Assembly (NCBI GenBank): GCA_964007475.1
Contig: OZ023273.1
Coordinates: forward strand, 33,602,436 to 33,666,435
Origin: Hybos culiciformis
Lineage: Eukaryota; Arthropoda; Insecta; Diptera; Hybotidae
Direction: 5' to 3'
DNA: 64,000 bases
Below, in pieces: positions 26,201 to 38,900 of this stretch. How positions within the stretch are numbered: the first letter of the stretch is position 1; every line of letters starts with the position of its first letter. The position numbers and the translations under genes were made by a program. Under the pieces are notes generated by a model, which saw only the letters and a list, made by a program, of their open reading frames with translations, was not told the DNA's origin and ran no database searches.

Positions 26201-28068
26201 GGCATGTGTATTGACGCATATAATACTCCATTTAGTGATCTAAATTCTATAGCACTAAATACAACATAACGATCCCCAACGCATTAAAAATATTTTTGCA
26301 TCATAGTTTGAATTTAAATATAACAATTTTAAAAAACAATTATCTTTTTATCAAATTAAAATTTTAGGAACTTGTTACGTCAATTTTATACATATTTGAA
26401 TTTATTATACCTCTGAAAAATAAACTAAAATTAAAAATTTAATTTGTATACTTTCTATTCCATAAGTATAGATAGTTTCGTATGCAATATAATATAATCA
26501 TGTTTCAGTGCATTGTCCTGTCATTGTGCAATACTCAGTGTATGGTAATTCAATATTGGCATAAATTGGCGATTCTTAAGGAATATAGTCAATAATTGAT
26601 ATATTGAAATATGAATATTCCCGGCAAAATTTAATTTAATCATTATACCGTATTTGTTTTCGAAAGTAATTTGACTGAAGAGGGGAAGAATCATATGTTT
26701 TTTAACACAAAAAATATTTAAAAAAAAAAACATAATATTTAACTTAATGTTTAAAACAATTATAGCTGTATCTTTTATAATTCCCAATAACCAGCATTTA
26801 ATTTTTATTCATATATACATGTGTATGAATTAAAAAATTGTAATAATGGATTTTAACAAGGAACAAAAGTGAGCGTTTTCACTTTCCTCTAGATTTTATG
26901 TGGCCAAGATTCAAATCCTTCACTGAACAAATTAAAAATTATTTATATGAAATATGAGTATTTTTCTCTTATCTATCTCAAATAATAAATAAATAAAAAA
27001 ATATAATAACATTAGTAGCACGATCTTTTTATGTACATACGTACATTTATTAATCGCGCTAGCTTATCAGTATACACATATGAAAAAATATTCTGCCATT
27101 TTCATGATAAACTTTGAAATCAACTAATTAAAAGTTCTTGAACATGTTATAATGGAATGGTAGATCACACATAATAAAAAAAGGCTTTCATCGTATTTCA
27201 CGCACTTATTATTTTGAAAACTTACCACTTGTAAAAATAGAGTCATTATTACATAATTTCAATTTTAAATTAATATTAAAAAAATTTAGGTTTTAAGTTT
27301 TCTTAAAAATTATAAAGTTTATATGTTTAACATACTAAGTAAATGTTTAGAATGATTTTTTTTTCTCTAGTGTTGCAATTAATAAAATTATTGAACTTCA
27401 ATATTGACATTTCCAAAACATCAATGTTCTGTTTTAGTATCTGTCGACCTTGAAAATTAATATTATTATTTTTTTCTATATTTTCCCCTCTCACAGTATT
27501 CGTTTATAATAAAAATATGCAAATGTGTAGTTTTGTTGTTTGAAAAATAATGTGCATATAGATTTATTTTCGTTATCTAATTAGGGCACAAATTCAAGCT
27601 CATTTTATTTTTTTTGTAAATATTGTAATATGAGAAACAATTTAGTCATTTGAATATTTCAATTTTTAAACAAAGATTTTTATCACATCAAAAAACTTTT
27701 ACTATTGTTCTTCGAAAAAAAAAACTACAATTATAGTCCCAATAATTTTGAGTTAGACCACTGAGAAATATGGTATGAACAGAGGAATAATATTGTACAA
27801 CTTTTTTAGTATGAAAAATAATCGCAGCTCCATTTGATACTATTTGTAAAATGTGCGTAAATTGAAACAAAATCTATACAATCCATACAATGAAATTGAG
27901 CTACTCCTCCAGTTAATTTCGTACTTTGAAAATTTATATGAAATTATTCCTTTATGAATACTAAATATATATATATACATATATCTGGTGGTTTAACTAT
28001 ATCCTATCTCATTTTACAAAAAAAGGGCAGATTTAAACCAACACAAAAAGTATTGTGCGGAAGTTTAT

Positions 28069-28236
28069 TTAAGTAACAGTACCGAACAGGTCGGCCCGCT
28101 TAGAAGCGATATCAATGTAACCTTTTCTTAGTCTGCTGATATATCTGGACGATATTGCTATTTTATTAAACTCAAACTTTTGTGCACATTTGAACAAGTG
28201 TCTAAGTTTATAATGAATGAAGTCTTGGTCAAATAT
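28069..28236 (-). other. Unidentified 55-codon open frame in the nocturnin intron
   Basis: A stop-to-stop frame with no ATG of its own. The 3' half has ordinary, GC-richer codons unlike the surrounding intron and reads SRYISRLRKGYIDIASKRAD, followed by LFGTVT and a TAA. The 5' half reads HYKLRHLFKCAQKFEFNK. It could be a terminal exon, a transposon remnant or a conserved non-coding block. I do not recognise it. The A28 tract at 28283-28310 lies just upstream on this strand. Confidence 0.25.
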
Positions 28237-28282
28237 TTAATATTTCCGACCTTTGAAAAAAATATAATTTGAACAGCACTTC

Positions 28283-28310
<28 letters not shown>
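28283..28310. repeat. Poly(A) tract, 28 A
   Basis: Uninterrupted A28, the longest simple homopolymer noticed in the window. Confidence 0.9.
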
Positions 28311-28313
<3 letters not shown>

Positions 28314-31300
28314 TTATTGAATTTAATATTTTTTGAATTTAATAACGAAACAAAAATGTGCACATTATAGACATACATTATCTTCCTCAAGTTCAAAATT
28401 TTCGCTTAGAAACGAAACCTTATTAATTAGTTACGACAAAATCAGGATTCATTCATTTTTTAAAAATATATTTTTTTATTTAATTTCTGCGTAGAAAGTG
28501 ATATTACCTACATTAAACAAAACATATATGTATATTATATTATATATAATAAAATTATTACGAAAAACAAAACAAAAATATATTGATTTGATTATTTTTT
28601 TTAAAAGTTATTTGCTGATTTGACAGAAATATCTAATTTTTTCTGGTTCAAAATTACCCTTATACATTTTATTTGCTTTTTCTTCAATTTGAATGTATGT
28701 ACATACTTAAACGTTAATATTATATATTAAAATATAGTTATAGATATAATATATTTCATTTTATATGAAAATGAAATGTTTTTTTTTTTAAATTCATATT
28801 GTCTTAAATATATGTGTATGTACATACATAAAAAAAAATTATATATAAAATGAAAATAATAATAAAAAAAAATAGTAAACAGCATTAAATTTTATTTTTC
28901 TTAAAAAAAAAAAAAAAAAATTTACCTTGGAATTGGAATCACAACACGGCGTGTTAATGTGATTTTTTTTGATACAATAAATAAGCGGGACGACTTTAAT
29001 AAGAACTCCATTGCGTTTTTGTTATAGTAATTTTTTTTCTGTTAAATTTATTATGGCTTTAACTATGTTTTCTTTTTTGTCTTGGATATTTATATTATAT
29101 AAATTAATAATAAATACTAAGATAGATTTTTTTTTTTCTTTAATTAATGAATTTTTTCGACTTTTTTACAATTAATTATTAATTTTTTTTTTCGTTTTGT
29201 CGATTTTTTTTTTTTTAGAAATTTTTAGAAAAAAAAATAAATAAATGTACAATTTCCTTTTTTTTTTTTTTAATTTTTATAATTAGGAAGTTAAAAATTT
29301 ATAATTAACAACTTCTTTTATTAATGTGTGTTTATTTATTACACTTATCACTATTATTGTATATTTTTGCTTTTCTGGTTCAAAATCCTATAAATAGACA
29401 AAAATAAAGTAATAAAAAAAAATCATAATAGAATAAAAAAAAAATTTAGTAACATAAATAATGAAATGCACATAAAGTGCATTTAGATAACATAAATATA
29501 AAACAAAAAAAAAATACAAATGAATTTTATTTTTATAAATGACCTTAATGTTCATTATAGAAAAAGCAACTTTCTTTGTTAAATTTTTTTTGTTAGGTAC
29601 ATTAAAAATATATATATTTTTAATTAATTATTATGTGGTTTTTATTTTTTTCGTAATTAAACCAATATTAGTCTTATTAGACAAAGTTGTTCTGTAAGTT
29701 CAAGCATTCATCAGCATGTAATCATTTTGTAAGGCAATTAAAACAGTTCTAGAATTAATAAACTTTTTTGATAAATAGTGCTTATTTAGACAGATACATC
29801 TTATAGATTTTAATATGATTATTAATACAGTTCACAAATAAAAATAATTAATTATTTATTAATTAATTAATTTTTCCGATTAGTTTTGAGGTTCTTCCTC
29901 ATCCACCCCGGACATTAGCTACTCTAACTTTTGGAAAGATGAAAACATGTTTATGAAAAATAAAATCAAATTTCTCTGACTTATCAAAATGATTTTGTCC
30001 TTCATCCTAATTAGTTAACAGTGATAAAGCATTATATATTTTGATATTATCTTAATTTTACAATAAATCATAGTTGTCAAAGATAAGTGTTTTAACATAT
30101 TTTAGCTTATACTTTTAATGCTGCATTTATATTGCAGTTTTTTCCGAATTGTTGTTTTTCACAGTCTATCTGTGTCATAAATAAAAATACACCATTAGTT
30201 TTTAAAATTTTTCTATTCTCAAAGACTTTGTTTATTTTGGATAATCTTATAAGATACCAGATATATTTCTGTACTAACAAAGAATATTTATATTATAGAA
30301 GAGGTTTCAGAATAAATACAAATTAGAAAATGAAACAAAAAATCTTGAATCACTAACCAGTTTTAAAAGCCTTTGTGAGAGCGAAATTCTCAAGAAAAAA
30401 AAGGTGCACGCCATGGTGTCTATAACAAAAAAAGGAAAAAAATGGCATCATTCATATCTAATTAGGAACCATGACAGACAGGGTGACAGTTTTGAATAAA
30501 AATACCTCGTCTAATATTTTCAAAAAAAATAATTTAGACGCAGTGGTAAAAAAAATTTTTTAGTGTCTAAAAATTTGCAAAAATTTAATAGATATTTTTA
30601 TGAAAAATATGTCAAAAAATTTATGCATGGCGGCATTTGCTCGTTTTTTTTGTATTAGGCACCAATGTCGTTAGACACCATGACACTTTGCCAAGTATTA
30701 ACTCATCATTGGATAGTGTTTTTAGATTTTTTGCTTAATTTTTTTTAATTTGTATTTTTTGTGTGGTCTGAAACCTCTATAATATACAGACTCTTTGGTA
30801 ATATAAACAAAACGCAATATAACGAAAAATTTCGAATTTGAAAATTAATTATGATCTTTTTAAAGAAAATTGGGTTATTTTTTTATTTTAATTTATGAGC
30901 ATACTTTGAATAAAAAACAAAACATAAAGTAATAAAAAAATATAATTTTTTGGCATTATAAACATTTTTTTTGCCACTCTTTTTTTTTTCCTTGTTTTTT
31001 TAGTATTTTTAATTTATGTATTTATTTACAATTGTCAAAATCATAATATAAAAGATGTGTTTTGATTTCTAAAAATAATAAAGCGGCAAAAGTCCCATGT
31101 TAGCTTGTACTATTTTTCTGAAGCAAAAAATGAGTTCAATGGAAATTATTTCTTTATTATTTTTAATTTTAGTTTTATTTTATGGAAGGCATAAAAAAGT
31201 ATAAAGTCCTTTACTTTGTACCATATACATAATATAATAAATATTTATTTTAACTATTATAGTCATTATAATTATGAATTAATAATAATCACTTTATTAT

Positions 31301-34121
31301 TATAAAAACTATTCATACATTAAAATAACTAAACTTTATGCACAAGTTGTTGTTATTCGTTTTAATTCCGAAATAAACTTAAAAAATGACTTTCTTTAAC
31401 CATAATATACATAATGGAATTTTTTAATTATACTTTCAGTATAATACTTTCAGAAGTTGAACTCAAAATACCACAACAAATAAAGTAAGTTCAAAAATAA
31501 TTTACATTTTTTGTTTATTTTTAAATTGCAGTAAATTTAAAATAAGCTTTTAGAAGCTTTAAAACCATCAAATATTTGGACAAAACACAAAACATGATTT
31601 TTCCATTTTCTCGAAATGTTTTTTCGAATTAAATAATAAAATTTCGAATAATTCAGAAAATGGCGAAAAGTGTCAAAACTCAAACCATAAAATATTCACA
31701 ACCCTAAATTACAAAAATACTTGTGATGCTCTCTAAGTTTGTTCTCTAAGTTTGTTAATCTTGTACAGCTTAAATTTTTTTTTATTTATTATTAATTACC
31801 TATAATGACTCGAATCTGTAACTTGATCGATAAAATAAAGAACTCTTATTATCGTATACATATAATTAAATATATATATGAGCGCCTTATGTCGACGAAA
31901 AGCTTTAAAGGCAAATATATTTTTAAGTATTATTTTAAAAATTATTAATCATAGTAATTAGCTTTAGCTTAAATTAATTAGCTATTAAAATACCAAAAAC
32001 ATTGGTAAAATATTCATATACTCACAGTGAGTGTTGTATAGAAGTTAAGTAATGATAATAATTTAAATTATATAATCATTTATTTTTCACTTATTCAGAT
32101 ACTTTTCACTTTACCTAAGAAATCGTCCTGCCTTTCGAATTAAATTATTCATCAAAACTATTAAGTTCATATTTTAACAGCAATTTGGTTGCCCAATAAT
32201 TTTTTTTTTTTGACTTAATGTTCCCAAACTCACAAAACAATAACATTATCTGAATTGAGTTATTAGAAAAATTTTTGGCAAAAATCCAAATAAAAAAAAA
32301 TTTATAAATATTGCGTTTTTACGCAGTATTTTCAATAAAATTTCATTTTGTTACTGTATCGGCGGCCCCGAATTATCTAAAATCCAAATGAAATTTCCTG
32401 GTAGTGTTTATTTCTTGTAATATTGTAAAACATTATGAGTTCGTTTTAGTATTTTGATTTTAATAATTATTCAAAACAAATATTTTTTTTTTTAATTAAA
32501 GTTCCAATAATAACTATTCATTAAATTTTTTTTATAATTTCTTATAATGAAAATTTATCATAAAATTAATCGATTCCATTGTAATTTATATTATTAAACT
32601 GGATGCGATTACATCAACATTTAAAAGAAATTATTTAATTTATTTTTTATTATGAATAATTTTTTTTTTTACACAATTATTTTTATAAAAAATTAACAAA
32701 AAACTTGTTTGCATAACAATTCATATGCGGTCTAGTCTATGTCTTGTGATAGTATTACTCTATACGAAAACTTTATGCTTTTTTTATTTTGTTTATTTTC
32801 ATTTGTTTTTTTCTGTTTGTTTTTTTCTTTTTTCATTTGTTTTAAGTTTTAATGTTGCGGTAAAATAGTGAATTCTAATTCATCTGCTTATTTACTATAA
32901 TGTTATTTTCTAATTTGTGAGAATAGATTATTAAATACTATACGTCTTTGCTAAGACAATTGCTTTAAAAAATTGTTCAGTAAAATAAAAACTTATATTT
33001 TGTAAATTGCAGTTAATTACGTTAATAATGTTCAGTATGATAAATTGAATAAATTCTAGTAATAACATTTCTTGGTGAGTTTATAAACAACCAGTTATGA
33101 GACCATGACCGTTATTGGGTATGGTCATGGGGCTAGAGAAGCTCGCTTATTTACAGCAAAATTATCCAATACAGAGTTATATTTCACCGATTAGGTTATG
33201 CAGTTTTGAAAAATTCCAACAAGGTTCGTCTTATAGTGTATAGAACAAAATTACTACTAATTTTGATTAAGCACAATTTAATTTACTCTTTAATTTTAAT
33301 CCGATTTGTCTGATATTCGAACTTGACTTGCCTTTTACCCGAATACTACTCTCTGTAAAATTTGAAGAATACTGTTGTGTTTCAAAGCAGTTAGAAGTAT
33401 TAAAGACAGATTTTAATTTATTTTAGATTTTCAAATAAAATTTAATTATAAAGCCAAAATTCTATATGAATTCGTTAGTCCTATTTAGAAATCTAAAATT
33501 CATCTTTTAATAATGTATATAAAATCAAAACTACTCATTGAAGATATAAAAGCTGTCTTGAAGTTGTGTGTAATTTAACTTAGAGATTCCCAAAAAAAGA
33601 GTAAGTATAAATTAATTATATGTAATTTAAAAATTTTTAATTGTACTTTTTTTTTCAATAATATATCGTACGAAACATAAAAGCTTTTCCAACAATAAAA
33701 ATTTATTTAAAGAATAAAACATTGTATAACGTGTATTTACTAAAAGAAGAAAAAAATCAAAAGAACAGAGTGGAGGGTTTCTTAAAAAGGTTCATCATAA
33801 ATATGCCCTTAGAAAATTGGACAAATTTTATATCTATATAACATTAATTTGTTTAACAATAAGATATTAAAAAATTCTAAGATCATCAGCATACTTTTAA
33901 TTCAAGTTTTTCAAATAACACAAGAAATTTATTTTATGTTGCTTAGCATTCAAAATTTATGTTTTGCTAGATGCTATGCAAAGTTTTGTCGTTATTATGC
34001 CTGCCTTCACTATAATTCAGGAAGTTATTAATTTTAATTAAAAGTAATTCTAATTAAAAAAGAAAATGTGATAAGTGCAGGAAACGTTAGGATATTTTAT
34101 TATAATTTTGTAATCTGATTA

Positions 34122-34123
<2 letters not shown>

Positions 34124-34156
<33 letters not shown>
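34124..34156. repeat. (ATT)n microsatellite
   Basis: About eleven ATT units inside the nocturnin intron. Confidence 0.9.
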
Positions 34157-34798
34157 TTATTTTTATTTTTTTTTTAATATTCAATTTGCAGTCTAATTTA
34201 AATATTCTCATAAAATATATAATAAAATTCATTTAGTATGGAAATAAAAATAATAAATTAGATATAATTTTGTTGTTGTTATCTTATAAATCAAATTATA
34301 CAATTCATGAATAATAAATCAAATTCCAATAACAAACAGCTGCTGGGTATAGAGCTTAACGGAATAATTAAAATTATGTACACAATATTGTACATTACAA
34401 AAAAATAAGCTAAATTGTAAATAAACAAAAAAAAAAAAATATTAAACAACAAGACTTTTTGTAAAATATGCTGCTAATAATATACAACCTGACAAACATT
34501 CTGTGACACAAACATTTTTAAAATTATTAAATTCATGTTTTTCTATATAGGTATATATTTTTTTTTCACTATATTTAAAAAATGTAAATAATATAAAAAT
34601 ACATAAATATATATTTTAGCTTATAATTTCAAGTTCAACAAGCTTTTTTTTTTTTCACCGGAAACAGAAATTTTCGCCTTTCTTTTCAATATTTTTATAG
34701 GTGTACTATTATTCGCTGTTTTATTGTGTTTAAAAAAAAACAAATTGTCGATAATAAAAATAATATATAGTTATATTAAAAACCAGTTTTATAATTAC

Positions 34799-35946
34799 CT
34801 TACTAGATATAAAAGAAGTTCACGTGGTGGAATAAAATCATCTTCAATTTCGTGCAAATCATTTTGCGCATTTTTATTATATTCTTCCTTCTCACTATCA
34901 TCAGAATCATCATAATCATCATTATCATAATTTTCGTCTGTTAAAATATTATTCTGTGATCCTTTAAGTTTATCCTCCAATTTGTTTAGCTGCAATTCAA
35001 CTTTTCTAGCCACTAAGCGTCTTTTAGCTGCCGGTGATGTTAACATTGATGCTTTTGCTAATGCTTCTGCCAACATTAATTTCTCATGATAATCTTTCAC
35101 TTGATGCAATTTATTTGAATTATTAACCATAATATAATCTTCTTCATTTCCAGAATCAGAATCGGAATCAGTTTTCAAAATTTCTTGCAAAAATTTTTTT
35201 CTTAATAAATCCAATTGGGATGGCTTTCTTAGCAAATGATCTCTTTGAAGTCGTTTTGGTTTTTTTTTCATTGGCACAACTTTATCGCAATCTTCAATAT
35301 CTTCTAATTGTTCCCGATTTTTACAATTTGAATTGCAAAATTTATCACAAAGTTTGGTTAATGCTGAACTAGGATAATTTTCTATTGATATTTTGATATT
35401 ACTCGTATTTGAAATAACATCATCATTCTCTTGTGCCTCTTTAAAATTTAAACGCGGCAAAATGACTTTTCTGCCATTTAACAAAATGTCAGAATCATCG
35501 TCTTTATTTTTCTCATCATGTTTTATGCTATTGAACGACATTGAATTATTCGAATTTTCAATTTTTGTTGTAATATCATCACTTTTCGAACTATTTCCAT
35601 CAGAATATTTGCTAATCAAGAATTTTTTCTCAATATTTTCTTCATCTTCACTATTACATTCGGATATTAAAATTTCATAATCCTTTTCGATATTGTTGTC
35701 TTCATCAGAGCTATCAATTGATTTTCTTTCAGGTTGGATTTCTTCCGAAATACGGAAAAAAATTGGTGGCTTTTCTGAATCTGGTGATAAACCGTCACGT
35801 GATATGTTTCCTTTTTGTAATTGTGGTTGATGAAAATTAAGTAAAAGTGAAGTAATTGGCATCGATTTTCCAATTGTTGGACATCGTCGATGTCCAAGCA
35901 ATTTCTGTTTATTCTCTGTTGTAGACGAATTTTGATTGGACTGCAT
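34799..35946 (-). CDS. cu: Nocturnin long-isoform N-terminal exon
   Basis: A single 1148-base coding stretch begins at ATG 35946; an in-frame stop lies shortly upstream. It encodes about 382 residues, polar and acidic, with many Ser/Asp/Glu runs (SIDSSDEDNNIEKDYE, TDSDSDSGNEEDY). A basic stretch follows (MKKKPKRLQRDHLLRKPSQL), then a helical Ala/Leu/Arg-rich segment (KLMLAEALAKASMLTSPAAK). It ends DDFIPPRELLLYLV plus AG before donor gtaatt. That phase 2 end fits the 22113 acceptor exactly: AG+A gives Arg, then MGSFNSAPK, for a combined protein of about 803 aa. This is consistent with insect curled genes having long forms with large unstructured N-termini. Frame and splice sites are seen; the joining is inferred. 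A GTG further upstream at 35970 is in frame but unlikely as a start. Confidence 0.75.
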
Positions 35947-38900
35947 TTTTGAAATATTTTTTTTCTTCACAAATATGACTGTGTATACAACATATATGTC
36001 TTATATTTCTATATATTATTTTAGCATTAAACAAAAGTTTTTTAATAATGGTTTCCTCGATAAAAAAAAATTTGCACACAATTTATTTGCACATACATAT
36101 TTCTTATTTATGATTCAATAAAAAATTTAACTGAATATTCATCTTGTTTGTGAACTAACAAACTTTCTAACATTTTCTAATTGATAAAGATATGAAAAAA
36201 TTCATATACCTACTTAAGAAAAAATATTTGTTCTGTTTCCTTGTTTGATTAAATACATAGAGTAACTAGATTTTCACAGATATAGAGGAAATACCTTCAA
36301 AGTACAGATATAGTGGAAATACCTTCAAAATTTCAATTGATTTTTACCCCGAAAAATTAAAAAAATTCCTAACATTTTTGGTAGAACAGATTGGAATGGA
36401 ATTATTTAATAAACAAATCATTGATCAAAAAAAATTCCAATTACATACTTAAATTAACGAAAACAAAACGAATGCAATATAATATATATGTAATACTATT
36501 TAATAAGAAAATATTTGTATTATACGTCAACTATGAAAGCAAACTTTGGTCAAACCATTAAAAATCTTCTTTTTTTTTCAAAACATAATATTATGTTGTT
36601 TTTCTTTTATTTGGTTGTTGATAAGCCAATTATGAGTTTCATTTTTAATTGTATTTCACTTTAAAATCAACCATTGGTTTTAACAAAATATTTGTTATCT
36701 TTAAGTTAGTATTTACAAGAACTTTCTTCACTGATCCGGCTTTTCGTTCATTTTGATAACAAATAAAAATAAATAAAATAAATTCTTTTTACGTCAATTC
36801 ATTTCATTGCCCTATTTTTTATTTCATTTTAACATTAAATATTTTTTCATTTTTATAAATATAGGTATTTTTATCAACAAAAATTATGAGTAAATCAATA
36901 TATTTTAATTAATAAATATTATTAATTTCAATATTTTTCAAATTATTTTTTAATTCAATTTCGTGTAATTTAATTAACCACTATTAACCGAAAATTCTTA
37001 TGAATTTTGTTAGACCGCCGTAACAAAATTCATAGTAAAGAAATATTTTCTTTCTTAATCATTAAATCGACAATTTCATAAGAATACGCGTAATTTATGT
37101 GTACAACAGTACAATATATTTATGATTATGTAGATAATAATAACCGTGATTTATGAAAACAAAAAAAATTTATAGGTATAAATAAATTAAAAATAAAACG
37201 ATCATTAAGCGTTTAGAACATGAAAACTAGTAAACTGAAATAATTCTAAAGTTCTTATTTATATAAAAAATAAAATAATTTTTCGTCGAGGTTACCAGTT
37301 TTTCAATATATTTGTAAGTATTTTTTTTTTTGTTAAATTAAAATTTTATTAATTAAAATTTTGCACAATGAATGTGTAATATTTTATATTCACATAGTAT
37401 AAACAACTATTATGTACTTTAGAATTTAATATTCATATATTATGTATACGTGCAACATATAAGTGTATCTTAATATACTATATCTTAATATATATCTACA
37501 CATTAAGATACTAAATATATATTAAACATATTAAATGATAATTCATATAGGTATATAATATATAATATATAATATACTATATATGTATGTACAAAACTTT
37601 TTTCATTAATAAATTAAAAATAAATTTATTTTATGTACAATATACAACAGTCCTACAAATACTTATTTATACAAAAATGAGTTATTTGATCATAAGGAAA
37701 ATAACATATAAATTCATTATTATAATAAATTCATATGAAATCAGCAGGTATAAATTATCTTAAAAAAAGTTTTACTGATAAAAACTTTTTTTTTTTTTGC
37801 ATCAATGTTTATTTGGTACATTTACTGAAAATAATCTAAATGCAATCAAAATATTTTTTAAATATAAATTAAAATTTTCCATAGCGTCACTAATATATCG
37901 AAGGCAATTTAAAAAGGTCAAGATATTTTTCAAAAAATTTTCCGCTAAACAAAGAATTTATCAAAAACAAAACGATAAAAAAAAAATTTCGTAATTTTCC
38001 TATAAACTGGAAAATTATGAAAAAATATTTAATAGTCTTTCAACAATAAAAAAAAAACCATAAATGTGATGATGCAAACTATAAATTAATGTTTTATTTG
38101 TCTTATTTGTACAAAATAACTATCAATTTGTGTAAATATATTAATAATAAAATAAGTATCTTCGGTTATCATTAACAGAAAAAAGCAGTGAATGAACTTT
38201 AGATTTTTATTTTTTATTTTTTTATATTCATTTATTTTGGGTGTACGTGATGACTATATTAAAATGCAAGATCGGTTTATTTCAATTCAGTTTTAACATA
38301 ATCCATTACTGACCTTCAATTCCGTAGATTTTTTTTTTTTTTTTCATTAAAATTATAACTTTTAACACGTTTTAATCGCTTTATATCTTTTTCGGCTTTT
38401 TTTATGACCAAAATATTAATTATATATGCGACATATATTAAATCATATATGAATTAATAATTTTAGTAAATAACGGAAATAAAATTAATTTTAATTATCT
38501 ATGGGAAAAAAAAATATTTATACCGGAAAAATAAAAAATTAAAAAAAAAATAAAAGGAGGAAGTTATCAACAAAAAGTTTTAACTCATCTACTTTATTTA
38601 CAGATTTCTTATTATTTAAATTTTAGGTTCCGCAAAATTATACTCGCTATCATTTGACGGGTATTTTTTTTTTTTAAATAATGTGGATTGTGGAAAATAA
38701 CAGCGTTATCAATTTTAAAGAAAAAATTTAATGAATCGAAATCATAACGTAAAATTAGAGATCATAATTTCTTAATTAAAAAAGTTTTACAAATAAAAAT
38801 ATTCCCCGTCATGTCCTTTGTTATTATTATTTAATGTCAAAAATATTCCAACTATGAATATTTTATTATAATAGTTCGCAGGAAATTTAAAATATTCTGT

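Larger units (their letters stand above)
22528..34798 (-). other. Large intron of nocturnin
   Basis: Mostly A+T-rich sequence separating the 34.8 kb exon from the catalytic exons. It contains a GC-richer patch at about 22588-22735, a hairpin MITE at 25798-25934, a three-unit tandem repeat at 26107-26200, an unidentified 55-codon frame at 28069-28236, a GC-richer patch at 29880-29935 and a weak inverted repeat at 30411-30686. Promoters of shorter nocturnin forms are likely to lie here but cannot be pinpointed. Confidence 0.55.

Noticed and set aside
33095..33135. Hairpin ccatgacc...ggtcatgg as a structured RNA
   Set aside because: Only an eight-base stem with a 12-base loop and no other supporting feature.
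35393..35680. Plus-strand open frame over the long nocturnin exon
   Set aside because: Ser/Phe-rich antisense shadow of Asp/Glu/Lys codons on the minus strand.
36277..36333. Short duplication of acagatatagtggaaatacc as a regulatory array
   Set aside because: Only two copies; simple slippage explains it.
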